Source of the DNA: Sodiomyces alkalinus F11
Taxonomy: Eukaryota > Ascomycota > Sordariomycetes > Glomerellales > Plectosphaerellaceae
Assembly (NCBI RefSeq): GCF_003711515.1
Contig: NW_021167080.1
Span: forward strand, 2,460,252 to 2,524,251
DNA length: 64,000 nucleotides
Reading direction: 5' to 3'
The position numbers and the translations under genes are program-made. The first letter of the stretch is position 1, and each line of letters starts with the position of its first letter. The notes beneath the pieces are model-generated. The model ran no database searches. It had not been told where the DNA came from and was given only the letters and a program-made list of their open reading frames with translations. Below, in pieces: positions 45,653 through 57,551 of the stretch.

Positions 45653-46747
45653 GATAAAGCTAATAAGGGCATGATCATGTCAGTTATTCATCCCCATGTT
45701 CCAACATGGTTGTTAGGATATAAGTTGCTTCATTCTCCATATAAAACCACTGAAGACAACTCACCAGGTATAAGAGACGTGTCTGAGAAGGATCAGGGCA
45801 GGTCAAGAGATGCCGCGATAGGAAGAGCGATGAACCGAGATGTATGTGGTGAGACGGACCGAGACTGTGGATGAAATGATATCGAGGAGAACGCGTAGAG
45901 TAAAACACTCAAACAGTTATGGCTCAAAACCTTAAACCGGGAACATTAAGATATTAGTAAACAAGAAAGAAGAAATATACGAGAAGAGTGTACTGTTGAA
46001 ATTTGAGACTCGGTCGTTCGTAATTGAAAGAAGTGATTAGCTGTTGTGAAGATGTCGACGTGCTGGTGAAAGTTTGGAAAGTGAGACGGAGATGGGGCAC
46101 GGTTCCCATGATGGTTCGTGCACAGTTTGCTCCGACAAAGTGACACGGTTAATGAGATGAACTCTAGAGTACACACAGCAAAAGGCAAGGCTCACGTAAT
46201 CCTCTTCAGCCGACACTTCCAGACATTCCCGTCTCATGGTCGCTGGAAGTCTTACCGCATCGAAGTTGCCAATATCTACATATGGTTCCCTTTTTCTTTT
46301 TTTTCTTCTTTTTCTTCTTTTTTTTTCTTTTTCTGTTAATGGGCTGTAAAAAGGGAGTGTAATAACATAATATGTTTTGATCCCAACTCTAGGACTTACG
46401 GGGCTCCCCTAATACGGATGAAATGAGGGCCGTTGTAGACGAGACAATCTATACTTCTTTTCAGTTTGATTCAATGTACGAACCGGATTCCCTGATCAGC
46501 TTCTGCCGCTACTTTCTCGTAGGCGAGATATGTGGCCCAGAAGAGCAATCGTCGCTGCAGCAGAACCGTGACACCCAAAAATGAACGGAAGAAACGCCGG
46601 ACGCCTCCCCCTCCGATGGCAGCGCAGGCGTGGATTTACTGCGCAAGGAGTACATGCATAAATTTCCCCTGCCTTGTGCTTGTGCCTGCGTGTTGATCGC
46701 TTCCCCGGTACAGATAGATAACCCTTTCTCTCGCTTGTTTCACTTAT
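45653..46747. other. Intergenic region between SEC62 3' end and the BTB-bromodomain start
   Basis: About 1.1 kb with no supported gene. It contains a T-rich tract (46292-46335). The side near 45.7 kb is the promoter of the BTB-bromodomain gene and the other end is SEC62 3' flank. Confidence 0.6.
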
Positions 46748-48148
46748 TCACTCGTCATCGCCCAATTCCTCCACTCGCGGAGCAACGTATCCAGCGCGCT
46801 GTTCCGGCTGGGCCGCTAGCTGAGTATCTGTCGCAGTAGTAAGTGCGGTGGCCGGAGCTGGTTGGCCAGTCGCAGCGGCGAAGGCACCACCCGCGTTGCT
46901 GCTGGCTCCACCGGAAGAAGACGACTTCTTTTTCTTTGCCTTCTTGGTCTGCGAGATTTGTTAGTTCGAGAAAAAAACAAGAGCCAGAATCTGTATAATG
47001 CGGGAAGAAACAAGTTGAGACGCAGACGCACCTCGTGCCAAGCCCAAACGGGCCTGAAGCTGTCCATGAACGATACGTCCTCCCAGAGGTTGGGGAAGAG
47101 CCAGAGTCCGGGAGGTACGGCGAAGTAGGTAACGCAGAAGAGGATGACGCGGAAGATTGCCATGGCGAAGAAAAGACCGAGGAGGCCCAGCAGACCCCAG
47201 CTGAGATAATAGACGCCCTGGCGCAGCTTGAGAGGCCACAGCGGGTAGCAGACGATGAGGAAGATGAGGACGACGGCGATGGCGGCATAGACCTTGCGCA
47301 TAAGCTGACTGCCCTCGTAGAGCCATACGTAGTACATATCCTCCTTGGCCTCTTGCTGCGGTTCGATCTTGACTGTCCACAGCCCCTTGACGCGCTTGGT
47401 CTTCTTATGATTGTGGCCCGCATGGGCGTCGGACTTGGACACACGCAGGGCGAGCATGGACATGGGGAGCAACTTGAAGGTGTTCTCGAGCGAGGCGCGG
47501 TCGGTAATCTCGGGGAGGAGGGGGTTCTTCTTGCGGGCCTTTTCGTAGGCAGGCGACTGGAGGGCGCGCAGAGCACGCTTGACTGTATTCGTGGAACGGT
47601 CCGCGGTAAGCCACCGACCAGTTTTCCATATTTGGAGCGCGAAAGAGAGAAAGAGCGGACTACTACTCACCTCGAAACATGTCCTTCCGCTCGCCATTGA
47701 GAATGCAGGTGCGCGGCTTCAGCTCTTGGCTACGCAGGAAGTTGGCAAGGGCGATGGCCTTGGGGTTTGGAGGCCCAGGAACAACAGGTTGGGCTCCTGG
47801 GGGAGGAGCACCAGCGACAGGACGGGGCCCATGCTGGTGGGGATGGGAATGTGGGTGAGGGTGCTGATGCCCTGGGCCTGCCTGGCCTGGCGGTCCCGGG
47901 GGTCCCGGGGGTCCCGGAGGTCCTTGCTGGCCGGGGGGCCCAGGAGGCATCGGCCCTCCCTGCATTTGGGCGCGTTGCATGGCTTGCTGCCTCAGTTTGG
48001 CGACGAACTCGGGAACGGACATTCCGGCCTTTTGCGCATCAATTTCCAGCTGCCTTCGCATTGCTTGGATCTGCTCGGGCGTCGGCCGCTGACCGGGCCC
48101 CATGGAGAAACCCTGGGGGGGCATCGGCACCGGCATAGGCATCGACAT
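46748..48148 (-). CDS. SEC62: ER protein translocation subunit Sec62
   Basis: Three predicted exons (48148-47671, 47582-47032, 46948-46748) give 409 aa. The cytosolic domain has the family run IALANFLRSQELKPRTC, then MFRVKRALRALQSPAY. Two adjacent membrane spans follow (VYAAIAVVLIFLIVCYPLW and a second around LLGLLGLFFAMAIFRVILF), then PPGLWLFPNLWEDVSFMDSF and a Lys/Ser-rich tail (KKAKKKKSSSSGG). Sec62 works with Sec63 at the Sec61 channel for post-translational import into the ER. The first 120 residues are unusual: a collagen-like GPP/GPQ repeat region next to an HPHPHSHPHQH stretch. The introns rejoin MFR-VKRAL and VWAWHE-TKKAKKK in frame. Confidence 0.93.
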
Positions 48149-50083
48149 CTTTTCGCTTTCTTTCTTTCTGTCCAGATGGAAATATCGATACCAGCCAGGG
48201 AGGACAAATGGGCACGAGGCTGTGGCGGAGAACAATGCTGAGGGTAAAAAGACCACAGAGCCTGAGAAACCTTCTCGGTGCCACCGAGTGCTTCACGACA
48301 AACCTGGTGGAATTGGAATGATGGTGCTGTAATGCTGCTGGAAAGTTTGGAAGGTGGTGTGGATGGGCGACGCCGGGTACACTGTACGTCACGGCCAGGG
48401 TAGCGTGTTAAGATAGCCAGGTGTTCTCTTCGGAGGCCCGGCCCCGTGCTGTGTATCGATAAAATCGGTTATTTTCCGATGTTCTACCGAATAGTACGTT
48501 GTAGGTACCGTTGAGGTTTGCTGAATCAGCTTTGGGCCATGAGACAGAGCAACAGTCAAAGAGTTCGTCGTAATTTAAATCAATATTATAATTATGGACA
48601 CACCTGACTCATCCGTCTTCTTAATCTGCATCTTCGTCTTGGTCACCGTCGTCAGAATTGAACCGTCATCAACAACTTTGTCGAACCACCGCCAGCACCC
48701 GGCTAGCTGAGATGTGTATCCATTTTTTATGATCAAAATCAAAGCATGTGAAATTGGATGCCTCCTTTCGCCCTCTTTGACGAGGCCGCTCGTCATGGCC
48801 CACAGACACACATATCCATGATGTGAGAAACGATCTTATCATGACTCCAGAAGCAAGACAGCAACACACCATTAACGAAACTGCGCCGCCTTCCCCTCCT
48901 CCATACATCCAACTTCTTCTGCTATGATTCCCTCTTTTAGGCTTCCAATGATGTTTCTCGAAATGCCCATCCCGGCAATCCGTCGTCAAAGGGCAACATG
49001 AATGGCCATGCAGACAATCCTGCCACTTCTGATCTCTTTTCTTCAAGTCCACGCGGGAGACGACCTTACACGTAGGTCCGCGTCCAGGCCCAGGCGGTCG
49101 CGGCGCCTTGCAGGTACGGATATACCCCGTCCGCTCATGTTTGGCCATGTCAGTTTCCTCTCAGTTTCGTCCTACTTTATTTCTGTATACGGAGTACGCA
49201 AAATCAATGGCATCCAGTACCTGAGGGCACATATATGCAGCATGTGCATGCGAAGACGCCCTCTCACCCCGTCGTAAGCAGGACGGGGACTGGATTGGAA
49301 GGATGAGCAGCGACGACACAATTCTTCCGTGGAGAGAGTGTGAGGTGGCCGTATTTGTAGGTCGTCTCGTGGGCCCCCAAGATGCGATGAAGCTCCACCG
49401 GGCCTGGTTCGTCGGCAGATCCGGGTTTGACTTCTTTGTCTGTTGCAAGGGAAAAAAAGAAGAAAAAAAAGAGGATATGTCCAGGTGGATGGTTCTCAAC
49501 CCAGAGGGGGCTCACGCGGACCCTCTTCGTCGGCCCTAAGAGCGACGAACTGCTGGCTTCGAACGATCAGAAACAAGGCAATGTAAGACATCGACTCGCT
49601 GGGCCATTGTCTTGATCTTACACGACTGGTGGGTCTACTTCGTGGTGGTGCAGCGCCAGCCATCCGAATCCGCCCACACCACTTACTTCTAAGCGCCCAC
49701 TGGCTCACTTCCAATCCGCCACAACCTATCAAATGCCGCCACTACCCACCTCACCGCGAACTACAATGACGGGCTTCTTGGGCTTCTTCTAAGCTTGGCC
49801 TATGAAGCTCCGCAGGAGGCTTTGAGATGGGAAATTTACAAAGAAGCCCCAGGCCGTCCCTTCACGGGCACGTATGGCCTTTCTTTCACCGTGGCTTTCA
49901 TTCTCTTTTAATCCAAGCTTGGGACCCCATCCAATCTTCTTTCTCTCCCTGTCTTCTTTCGTCCCGGGCTCTGGTTCTCTCTGCGTCTTCTTTTGCTCGT
50001 CTGGTTTCGTCAAATCGCTGGTCGTCTTTCGTTTTCTTCGTTCCCCCAGCTTTTCAGCATGTTTATGTTCCGAGAGTGACGTT
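48149..50083. other. Divergent intergenic region SEC62 / proline-rich gene
   Basis: About 1.9 kb between two start codons that point apart. No supported gene; the 160-codon minus frame at 48669-49148 shows no motif. One TACGGAGTA copy lies at 49188. A CT-rich segment at about 49870-50060 precedes the next start and looks like its promoter and leader. Confidence 0.55.
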
Positions 50084-51873
50084 ATGAGTATGAGAGACGC
50101 TTTTTCTCAAGCCTACACGACATGGCTCTTTTTGGTTTCCCAGTGTTGTGCACCCCTATCAGCTTGTCTTGGTGACAAGCCCGGTGACCCAGGTAAGTCG
50201 TTCACGCTTCGTCGGCCTGGGCGTCTTTTTTTCTGTTTTTTTTTTCTTCTTTTTTTTTTCTTTTTTTCTTCTTCTTTTTGCGTATACACGTCTATTCTGT
50301 GCTGTCCCGAGAGCGACACCTCCGGTGCCGCCGAAGACGATGACGATGGGTATAGATGGATGTTGACTTCTGAAAGCCTTCGCCGAGGAGAAACGGTCGG
50401 TAACTGTGTTGCGGGATCAACCTGCACCGGTGCCGAGGCCATTTGCTGGCACAAGACAGGATTCTTGCCAGCTAGAAACGAGGAGGCTTGTTGCAGAGAC
50501 TGATTCGGTGAAGAGCCTCGCCTCAACCCGTGCCGGCTTTGGCTTCCCAATGAAACCCCGATACCGGTCATCCTCCGAGGCCACAAGTGCCACGACATCG
50601 CGCCGGCCGCAGATATCCCCCCCTTCTGATTTTCGCCATCTTCATTCCGAGTCGTTCCATTTCCCCCAATACACTCGTCTTGAGCATGTATCGCGACGTC
50701 CGCCCCTCCCCCCGAATTTCCGTCCCATCGAGTTGAGCATCTGCACGCCGGGGAGACAGCTATCACCAATCCTGCCAGTCTTCGAATTTCCGAGTACCGT
50801 GTGTCTACCATCGAGTGCTCATGTTCCTGGGAAGCGGAACGACGACTTCAATTTGGACTCGGATCGAAGCTACTCGCCCCTGTCCTTCCATGTTCCCCGC
50901 AAACCAACGACTTCTCCAACCGTGCACGACGAGTCGCCTCCTAAGATCCCTCCCAAGTCTAGAGCACGGGCTAATACCTCCCCAAACCTGGAAAAGATGA
51001 AGGAGCGAATTGCCGGCGCCATGATCGAGGTGGAGAACCTGCAGAAGGAGATTGACTCGATAATGGAGCGACAGACCGTCTATACTGCTAGTAGTCGACC
51101 ATCGACAGCGTACTCGATGGCGCCTCTTGGTAAGCTTGGCCCTTGAGAACGACGAGGACACCGATATCTCGGTACGTATGAAGTTGCTAACCAGCTTAGC
51201 AGACATGGAGCCCATGCCCTCGATTCCCGCGCTTCCTCCAGCCGCACCCTCGTTCGCTGAACGATTGAGCACAGAACGGCCGCAGACAGCACCTTCAGCA
51301 TCGTCGACGGTGCGCATCCCTCACCGCGCCAAGACGTTTGCAGAGGCGTCAGCAGCGTTCATCACCCCTCCGCCCAGCCGGGGAGGAAGTGAGGAGGAGG
51401 AGCACCCGCTACCCCCCCCACTGCCGCTCGTACTGCGGCCGCCCCTTCGGAAGAAGAAATCCTTCTCGCGGGTGTCGAGCTGGCTCTTCCCCGACGACGG
51501 CGGCGCCGCCGGCCGCGAGCAGCACCGACGTGACATCAGTCTCGATTCGGTGACGAACCTGCCCCGGCCGGTCAAGGGGCGAGAGGGCTTCTATCAGTGT
51601 GTGGCACCGGGCGGCCAGACGACGGGGCGTCAGAGCTTCGACACGCTGTCGACGGTGCCCACCTGGGAGACGGAAGGGGAAGAGGAGGACGAAGACGGAA
51701 ACCGGACCGTGCCTACCACGACATGGACTCCCGGCAGCACACCGGTGACGAAGCCGGACGACGTGACTACACCGCTGGAGCGGATAGCCACATTTGGGAA
51801 GGACAGTAGTATTAGAGGTCTGGAAAAAGGAGGCGCCAGCCCTCGAAGGGAGAGCGTCGGGGTGGCATACTGA
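50084..51873 (+). CDS. Uncharacterised Ser/Pro-rich fungal protein with a short coiled coil
   Basis: The best model is exons 50084-50192, 50337-50399, 50497-51129 and 51203-51873 (491 aa). The last two exons are firm; the first two are inferred from reading frame, and the acceptor at 50337 is purine-rich, so translation might instead begin at the ATG at 50550 (416 aa). The protein is disordered in composition, rich in Ser, Pro and Arg. One helical, coiled-coil-like segment stands out (LEKMKERIAGAMIEVENLQK). The C-terminal half has a basic patch (LRPPLRKKKSFSRVSSWLF) and acidic runs. I recognise no catalytic domain. It is divergent from SEC62 and followed by the copper ATPase relic. The family is likely fungal-specific; function unknown. 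Confidence 0.65.
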
Positions 51874-53103
51874 ATTCCTTTTTTTTTTCTTTTTCCATCT
51901 CGTTTTCTTTTTCTTTCTGCCTGCATTCTTCACCCTGACTGGGCCAGGGAGAGTGTTAATATTCGATACCACATTTGTACGTATACCCACGTCTGCAAGT
52001 ATCCCAACTGGGTGTTTGGTTTCAGTTCTATGTACATATCTAGTGAAAGTTGTGATAGACATGGGAGGATGTTGGGAATGTGAAAGCTACTGTTGGCGAT
52101 CTCTCTTCTCAGAGAGGTCGTCCATCCTTTTCATCACCACTTCACTAAGGGGAATTGTGGGGATGCTGACGATACTGATCGAGGGAAGGATGTCCGTGAT
52201 TTTCGAGGGACGCCGCTGGCTATGACCTTGATGGTCGACGCGGGTCACGACATGCGGCCGGACGGAAGATCATCTCACTCTCACAGTAGGCGGTGGGTGG
52301 GGGTCTTGGTAGGTGAAGGTGTCACATTCTAGCACGTGAGCCACGGTATGGTGACCTCCTATTGGTTGGAGGTGCCCCACTATCTTCGCTTGGAAGGTGG
52401 CAGATGTATTTAGAACACGTACACCCGCCCCCTTTTCCTTTCTCTTTTGTACTCAATACAATCATACATTTCCTGAATCAACGCTCCATGCAAGCACTCT
52501 CCCGTCAATTCAACAGAAGGGGCCAGCATAAATTATCCATCTATATTGGACATAGAAACCGCGAGTCTAAGCACTACGTCGTACCTTACCTTACATAAGG
52601 TGGTTTAAGAGAGATTCGACTTGAGACAAGTCGGATCACGTCACACTACGAAGTATCCGTACCTAATAAATTCCTCACAGTCCAGAATGTAACTCCCTTC
52701 GCATAAGGACAGAGTGGGTCAGGCCCGTTGTGCTTATCGGCCCCGTTCATCACCGATACTCCGACCTGCTTGTGGCTTCGTCCATTGCCGCCGCCCCGAC
52801 TGCTCGTTCTTTCACTTCCATCTTATTGGCCAATGGATATTATCGCCGGTGACTATTGTCACCGGTCTCCGATACGAAGCTCGTTCCTTCCCTCCCTTTC
52901 TACTACAGACTCGGGTGGCTTGCGAAGCCAAGCCCTTCGGCATTAAAGCAATGATCTCCTCGACTTCGCTGTAAAACCTCCCTCTGCCTGGTGGACAAGT
53001 ACAAACATCCGTTTTCAAAAATCATCTAATCTCCTCTCATCGTCTCTCTGCCCGACTTACACGGGAAGTCTTCCCTCCCCCTTGTGACACTAGAATCTAC
53101 AAA
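51874..53103. other. Intergenic region upstream of the copper ATPase relic
   Basis: About 1.2 kb with no gene. It includes a T-rich run (51877-51916), tandem TTACC words near 52580 and one TACGAAGTA at 52647. The right half would be the promoter of the P-type ATPase copy. Confidence 0.6.
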
Positions 53104-56100
53104 ATGGGTGCCGACTGGTACGGCCCCGGAAAGTCAAAGGCGGCAAGTAAATTTCTGTCGTCTTGCGCAGGTTTGTCTGCCGCGACTACTCCTGTAGCCT
53201 ATACTCGTGCTTGGGATGACGGCGCGGACCAGGAGACGGATGCCCGCGGCGGTGCTACGACGACTTGCGACACCCCCAGCGCCGATGGGTGTCGTGATGG
53301 CTGCTGCGACGGCCATGTCAATGATGCCAACGGACATATCTCCAAGGATGGCAGCGGCAGAGCTTCTCTGCAATCCGATTCCACCAACTGTTGCGGCGCC
53401 GAAGAGCAGTGCCATGGTGTGTTGTCTTTCGCAGCCCCTATTCCTTTCCTCTCCACGCATCTCCTGCCAAGAGATGATATGGGTTTGTGCATCCTATACT
53501 AACAGGAGGGCCATGTCGTGGAATGGCTACGTCCAGAAAAATGCATTGCAGTCGTCGCTGCCATGGAATGTGAGAAAGCTTGCGTCGAAGACGCGGACGA
53601 GCATGGTATGCCCCCGCGTTCAACCTGCGTCGAGCTGACCTACACCTCTGGTCTTGTTTGTGTTTTTGCTTTTCTTCTTCCTTTTCTTCCTCCTCCTCCT
53701 CCTCTGGAACACCTTTGAATCGCGTCCTTATTTCCATACCTAATCACCTAATCTGTCTATCCCGACTCTTACCTGCCCCTCCCTCTTCTTATCCACCTAC
53801 AACACGCAATTTGAGGACGGATTTCTGATTCGGTCATGTTCCTTAGAGGCTGTCGACCATCGCCATGTCCACGACGACCAGGGCAACCACGTGATTCGGC
53901 CTGCAGCAGCCACCTTCGCAGTGCCTTCGAACGCTACGCTGCTTATATTGCCCAGGCTCGTTGCATCTGCCGCACCGTCCTGGAGCGGCCTCTCTTCTAC
54001 ATGCTGCACCAAGCCAAGAAGAACGCCACGAAAATCAACACTGCTACGACTATCAAAAAGAAATCTGCTACTCTCGCCCTCAGTGGTGGGAAATCCCGCT
54101 ACACTATTACCTCCAAGACCTCGAAAAAGATGCACCACAAACATTCTTCCTCCGATGCCCTCGTTGACGAGCTGACGATTAAGTCTGGCTCGACTGAGCC
54201 TGACAAATCGGGCTGCTGTGGCGGCTCCGATCATCATCATGCCGCCAACCCCACTCCGCTTCGACCTACAACACCCCAACCTGCCTGGTCCAGGGTCCGA
54301 GAAGAAGTGAACGACGACGCCGAATATGATACTGGCGGCACTGAGGCTGTCGCCATCTTCATCGCCGGGATGACTTGCGCCGGGTGCGCGGAAAAAATGG
54401 CCCGCGCCCTGAAGTCCACCCCTGGCGTATCTCAAGTCCGGGTCAACTTCGTCATGAGCAAAGCCGACTTCTCCGTGGATCGGACCATTACCACACCTGA
54501 CCATGTTATTCGTGCCGTCGAGGGTGCCACTGGTTTCCGCTGTACTCGAATCGCTGGCGACGGCGACCACACCCTCGACGTCTTGGCATCGCGCGATGCC
54601 GTTTCAGAGCTGCTGAGCAACCCGGCCCATGGTGTGACCGGTGTCACCGTCGCGAACAAGGGGGTTGTCAGGCTCACGTACGACCCTGCTATTATCGGCG
54701 CCCGTTAGTTGTTTAACTCGCTGGAAGGCTTGACCGGGGGGTCTTGCACCCCCGGGCGCCGACCCTGCGCTGGCCCGCGGCCGGGAGAGGCTCCACGACC
54801 AAACCATCAAGACGGTAATGGCCGCCGTGCTGACCATCCCCGTCGTCGTCCTGGCGTGGGGTGATACTTTGGCCGACGAAAAGACCAAGGCACATGTCTG
54901 GCTTGTTCTCGCTTCTCTCGTCCAGCTCATCGCCGTTCCCGAGTTCTACCGCCCCGCCATCTCAGCACTTGTTCATCTCCATGTGCTCGAGATGGACATG
55001 CTCGTTGTCATCAGCATCACTGCTGCGTTCCTATACTCGGTCGTCGCTTACGGGTTCCGCGTCGCCGACCAGCCCCTAGAGACATCGGAATTCTTCGAGA
55101 CGAGCACTCTACTCATCACCCTGATCCTCCTCGGTCGCCTCATCGCCACGTATGCCCGCGTCAAGGCCGTCTCGGCCGTCTCCGTGCGGTCTATGCAGGC
55201 GAACACCGCCGTCCTGGTCGAGAAGGAGGGTGGGCAGGACCGAGAGATTGACGCCCGCCTGCTCCAGTGCGGGGACGAATTCAAAATCCTACCGCACACT
55301 CGCGTCCCGACGGACGGGGTCGTCATTAGCGGGTCGTCCGAATTCGACGAGTCCATGCTCACCGGCGAACCTATCCCGGCCCCCAAGCGGCCACAGGACC
55401 ACGTCATTGCCGGAACGGTCAACGGCGATGGCACCATTGTGGCGAAGCTCACACGCCTCCCGGGTAAGAATACGGTCACCGACATCGCCGCAATGGTCGA
55501 GGAAGCCGCCAACTCAAAGCGTCGTTTCCAGGACGTGGCGAATAGGGTCGCCAGCTGGTTTGTCCCCGTCGTGACCGTCGTCTCCCTCATCGCCTTCGTC
55601 GTTTGGGTTTTGGTGGGCCTTAAGGGTCGGAACTGGCCTACAAGCAGATCTGTGGTGAATGCCCTCACGTACTGGGTAGCCATCCTCGCGGTTTCCTGCC
55701 CTTGCGCTCTCGGTTTGGCTGTACCCATGGTTCTCGTTATTGCTGGAGGCATTGCTGCGCGGGGAGGCGTCGTCATCAAGTCGGCCGATTGTACTGAACG
55801 GGTGCGCAAATGCACGGATGTGATCTTTGACAAGACCGGCGCCATCACGGAAGGGAAATTGGACGCCATGGTCGAAGAAATCGTCACATCCGACCGAGAA
55901 GGAGCCCTAGCCATCGCCAAGGCACTTGTCGCCGGCGGGAAGCACCCTGTTTCGGCTGCCCTGGACAAGCACCTCGCAAGCCATTCTGTAGAGGCTCTGT
56001 CCGGCGTTGAAGACATCCGCGTCGTTGCTGGTTGCGGGGTCGAGGCAAGCCTCAACGGCAGAATCGCGCCGGTCATCCGCGTTGGACCCGAAATGAACAA

Positions 56101-56764
56101 CTCCCTATCGTCACTCGGCTCCAGGATCAGGGCCTAACGATCCTGGTGATCACAAGCGACGGTAACCCCCTAGCAGTCTTTGGATTCCGAACGCTTCTCC
56201 GTCCCGAAGCGGCTCACGTCATTGGTGCCCTCCAAGCCCGAAATATCACAGTGCACCTCGTCTCGGGTGATCAGACTCGAGCTGTCCAGGCGGTAGCCGC
56301 AGCGGTGGGCATCCCGCTCGAGAACGTCGCCGCCGAGCGCTCGCCGGGAGAGAAGCGCGACTACGCGGCCTCCGTCATGGAAGGCCCCAAGAAGTACGTC
56401 CTGTTCTGTGGCGACGGCACCAACGACGCCGTGGCGGTCGCGCAGGCGCACACGGGAGTCCAGGTGGGGGGGGGACCTGTCGAGCAGCGACGTCACGCAG
56501 GGCGCCGCTGACGTGGTGCTCCTGGCCGGGCTTGGAGGTATCCCTTTTCTTCTCGATGTCAGTCGGGCGGCGTTCAACCGCATGGTTTTCAATTTCGTCT
56601 GGTCTGCCGTGTACAATGTGGTCGCCATCCTCATGGCGGGCGGGGCCTTCGTCTACGTCCGCATACCACCCGCGTACGCCGGACTGGGGGAGATTGTTAG
56701 CATTCTTCCGGTCATCTTTGCGGCTTTGTCTATGCTGCTTCTCAATCTTCGCCAGAAAGCTTAG
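53104..56764 (+). pseudogene. Heavy-metal (copper) P1B-type ATPase, disrupted copy
   Basis: Exons 53104-53416, 53537-53605 and 53882 onward give a Cys/His-rich N-terminus (CRDGCCDGH, CIAVVAAMECEKAC, ICRTVLERP), then a heavy-metal-associated domain with GMTCAGC. Next come the P-type core: DESMLTGEP, the CPC metal site in SCPCALGL (55697-55705), the phosphorylation loop [12 protein letters not shown] and GDGTNDAVA. Family members pump Cu(I) out of the cytosol. The frame is broken by TAG at 54706-54708, and by three apparent shifts: near the G6 run at 54736, at about 56090-56125 and in the G9 run at 56466-56474. Homology continues smoothly in the new frame each time, so these are small indels, not introns. 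The catalytic loop reads DKTG-Ala (codon 55841-55843) instead of DKTG-Thr. Either a young pseudogene or a sequence with homopolymer errors; the TAG and the Ala codon are not homopolymer-type. Confidence 0.82.
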
Positions 56765-57551
56765 ACTCCGTGAAGATAAGTTAAGACCAAGATCGCTATC
56801 AAGGCTGTGGCTCAGACAAATATGAAGGAATTTGCGGCTTCACCGAGGGTGGGAGGGGAAAAAAAGAAAACAAAATGAAAGAAGAAGGGGACAGGTTGCT
56901 GATGAGGTACCACAATTTCTATTTGATGACGTCTCGACTAAACGGAGGGTTGTTATCTATGCTTCATAGGCGCTAGATGTTTGCTGTGAAAAATAATGGT
57001 ATTGCCAAAATTAGCGAAATCTGATAGTCATGAATGCACACCGAGTCTCACCGAGACCATTGTAGGAATAACCTCGAGGTGAATTGCACTCCGTGGTCCC
57101 ACGCCCCACTTATTTGCGGTCTTGTTCCTCCAGCCCTTCAGCTAGCACGGGTACCTGGGTAATGTACCTAGGTTCGATAAACACAGTAAAGCGGAGCCGA
57201 CACGACCTTAGCCAGCGCACCAACCACGTTTCCGCACTGGAGGCATGGTATTGGTACACATGGTCAGGGGTTTACACCGAGACAAAAAGTCGGCCCCACA
57301 AGTTCTCGACAGCTCCATGGGTCTGGTCCTCTTCACCACCTCCCTCCCTACACCAACCCTACCCAATTTACTGGACAAAGTAGCTAGGTGTAGAAGGGCA
57401 GGCAGTACAGGGAAGCAATCAGCAGCAACCTCGCCGACTTGAGGACGCCCATCTCTCCCACCATAAAGAAGCATCTTCGAGGAGCCTTTACGGACCACCT
57501 CGTCGTCTTTTACCGGTTTTCTGCGCAGGCGCACAACCGCGGTCATTCAAC
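56765..57551. other. Intergenic region upstream of the acid phosphatase gene
   Basis: About 790 nt containing the 3' flank of the ATPase relic (A-rich near 56860) and the promoter of the phosphatase. A GTACCTGGGTAATGTACCTAGG-like imperfect repeat lies near 57151. No gene is seen. Confidence 0.6.

Noticed and set aside
50113..50811. 232-codon minus frame over the proline-rich gene
   Set aside because: Lys runs come from a T-rich intron; the plus-strand model has consistent phases.
54703..54800. Treating the stop and frame change in the copper ATPase as an intron (donor-like GTTAGT at 54704)
   Set aside because: The donor phase does not match any nearby AG, and conserved linker sequence continues in the supposed intron in a shifted frame.
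55048..56100. 350-codon minus frame antisense to the copper ATPase
   Set aside because: Ser/Thr/Ala-biased shadow of the ATPase coding strand.
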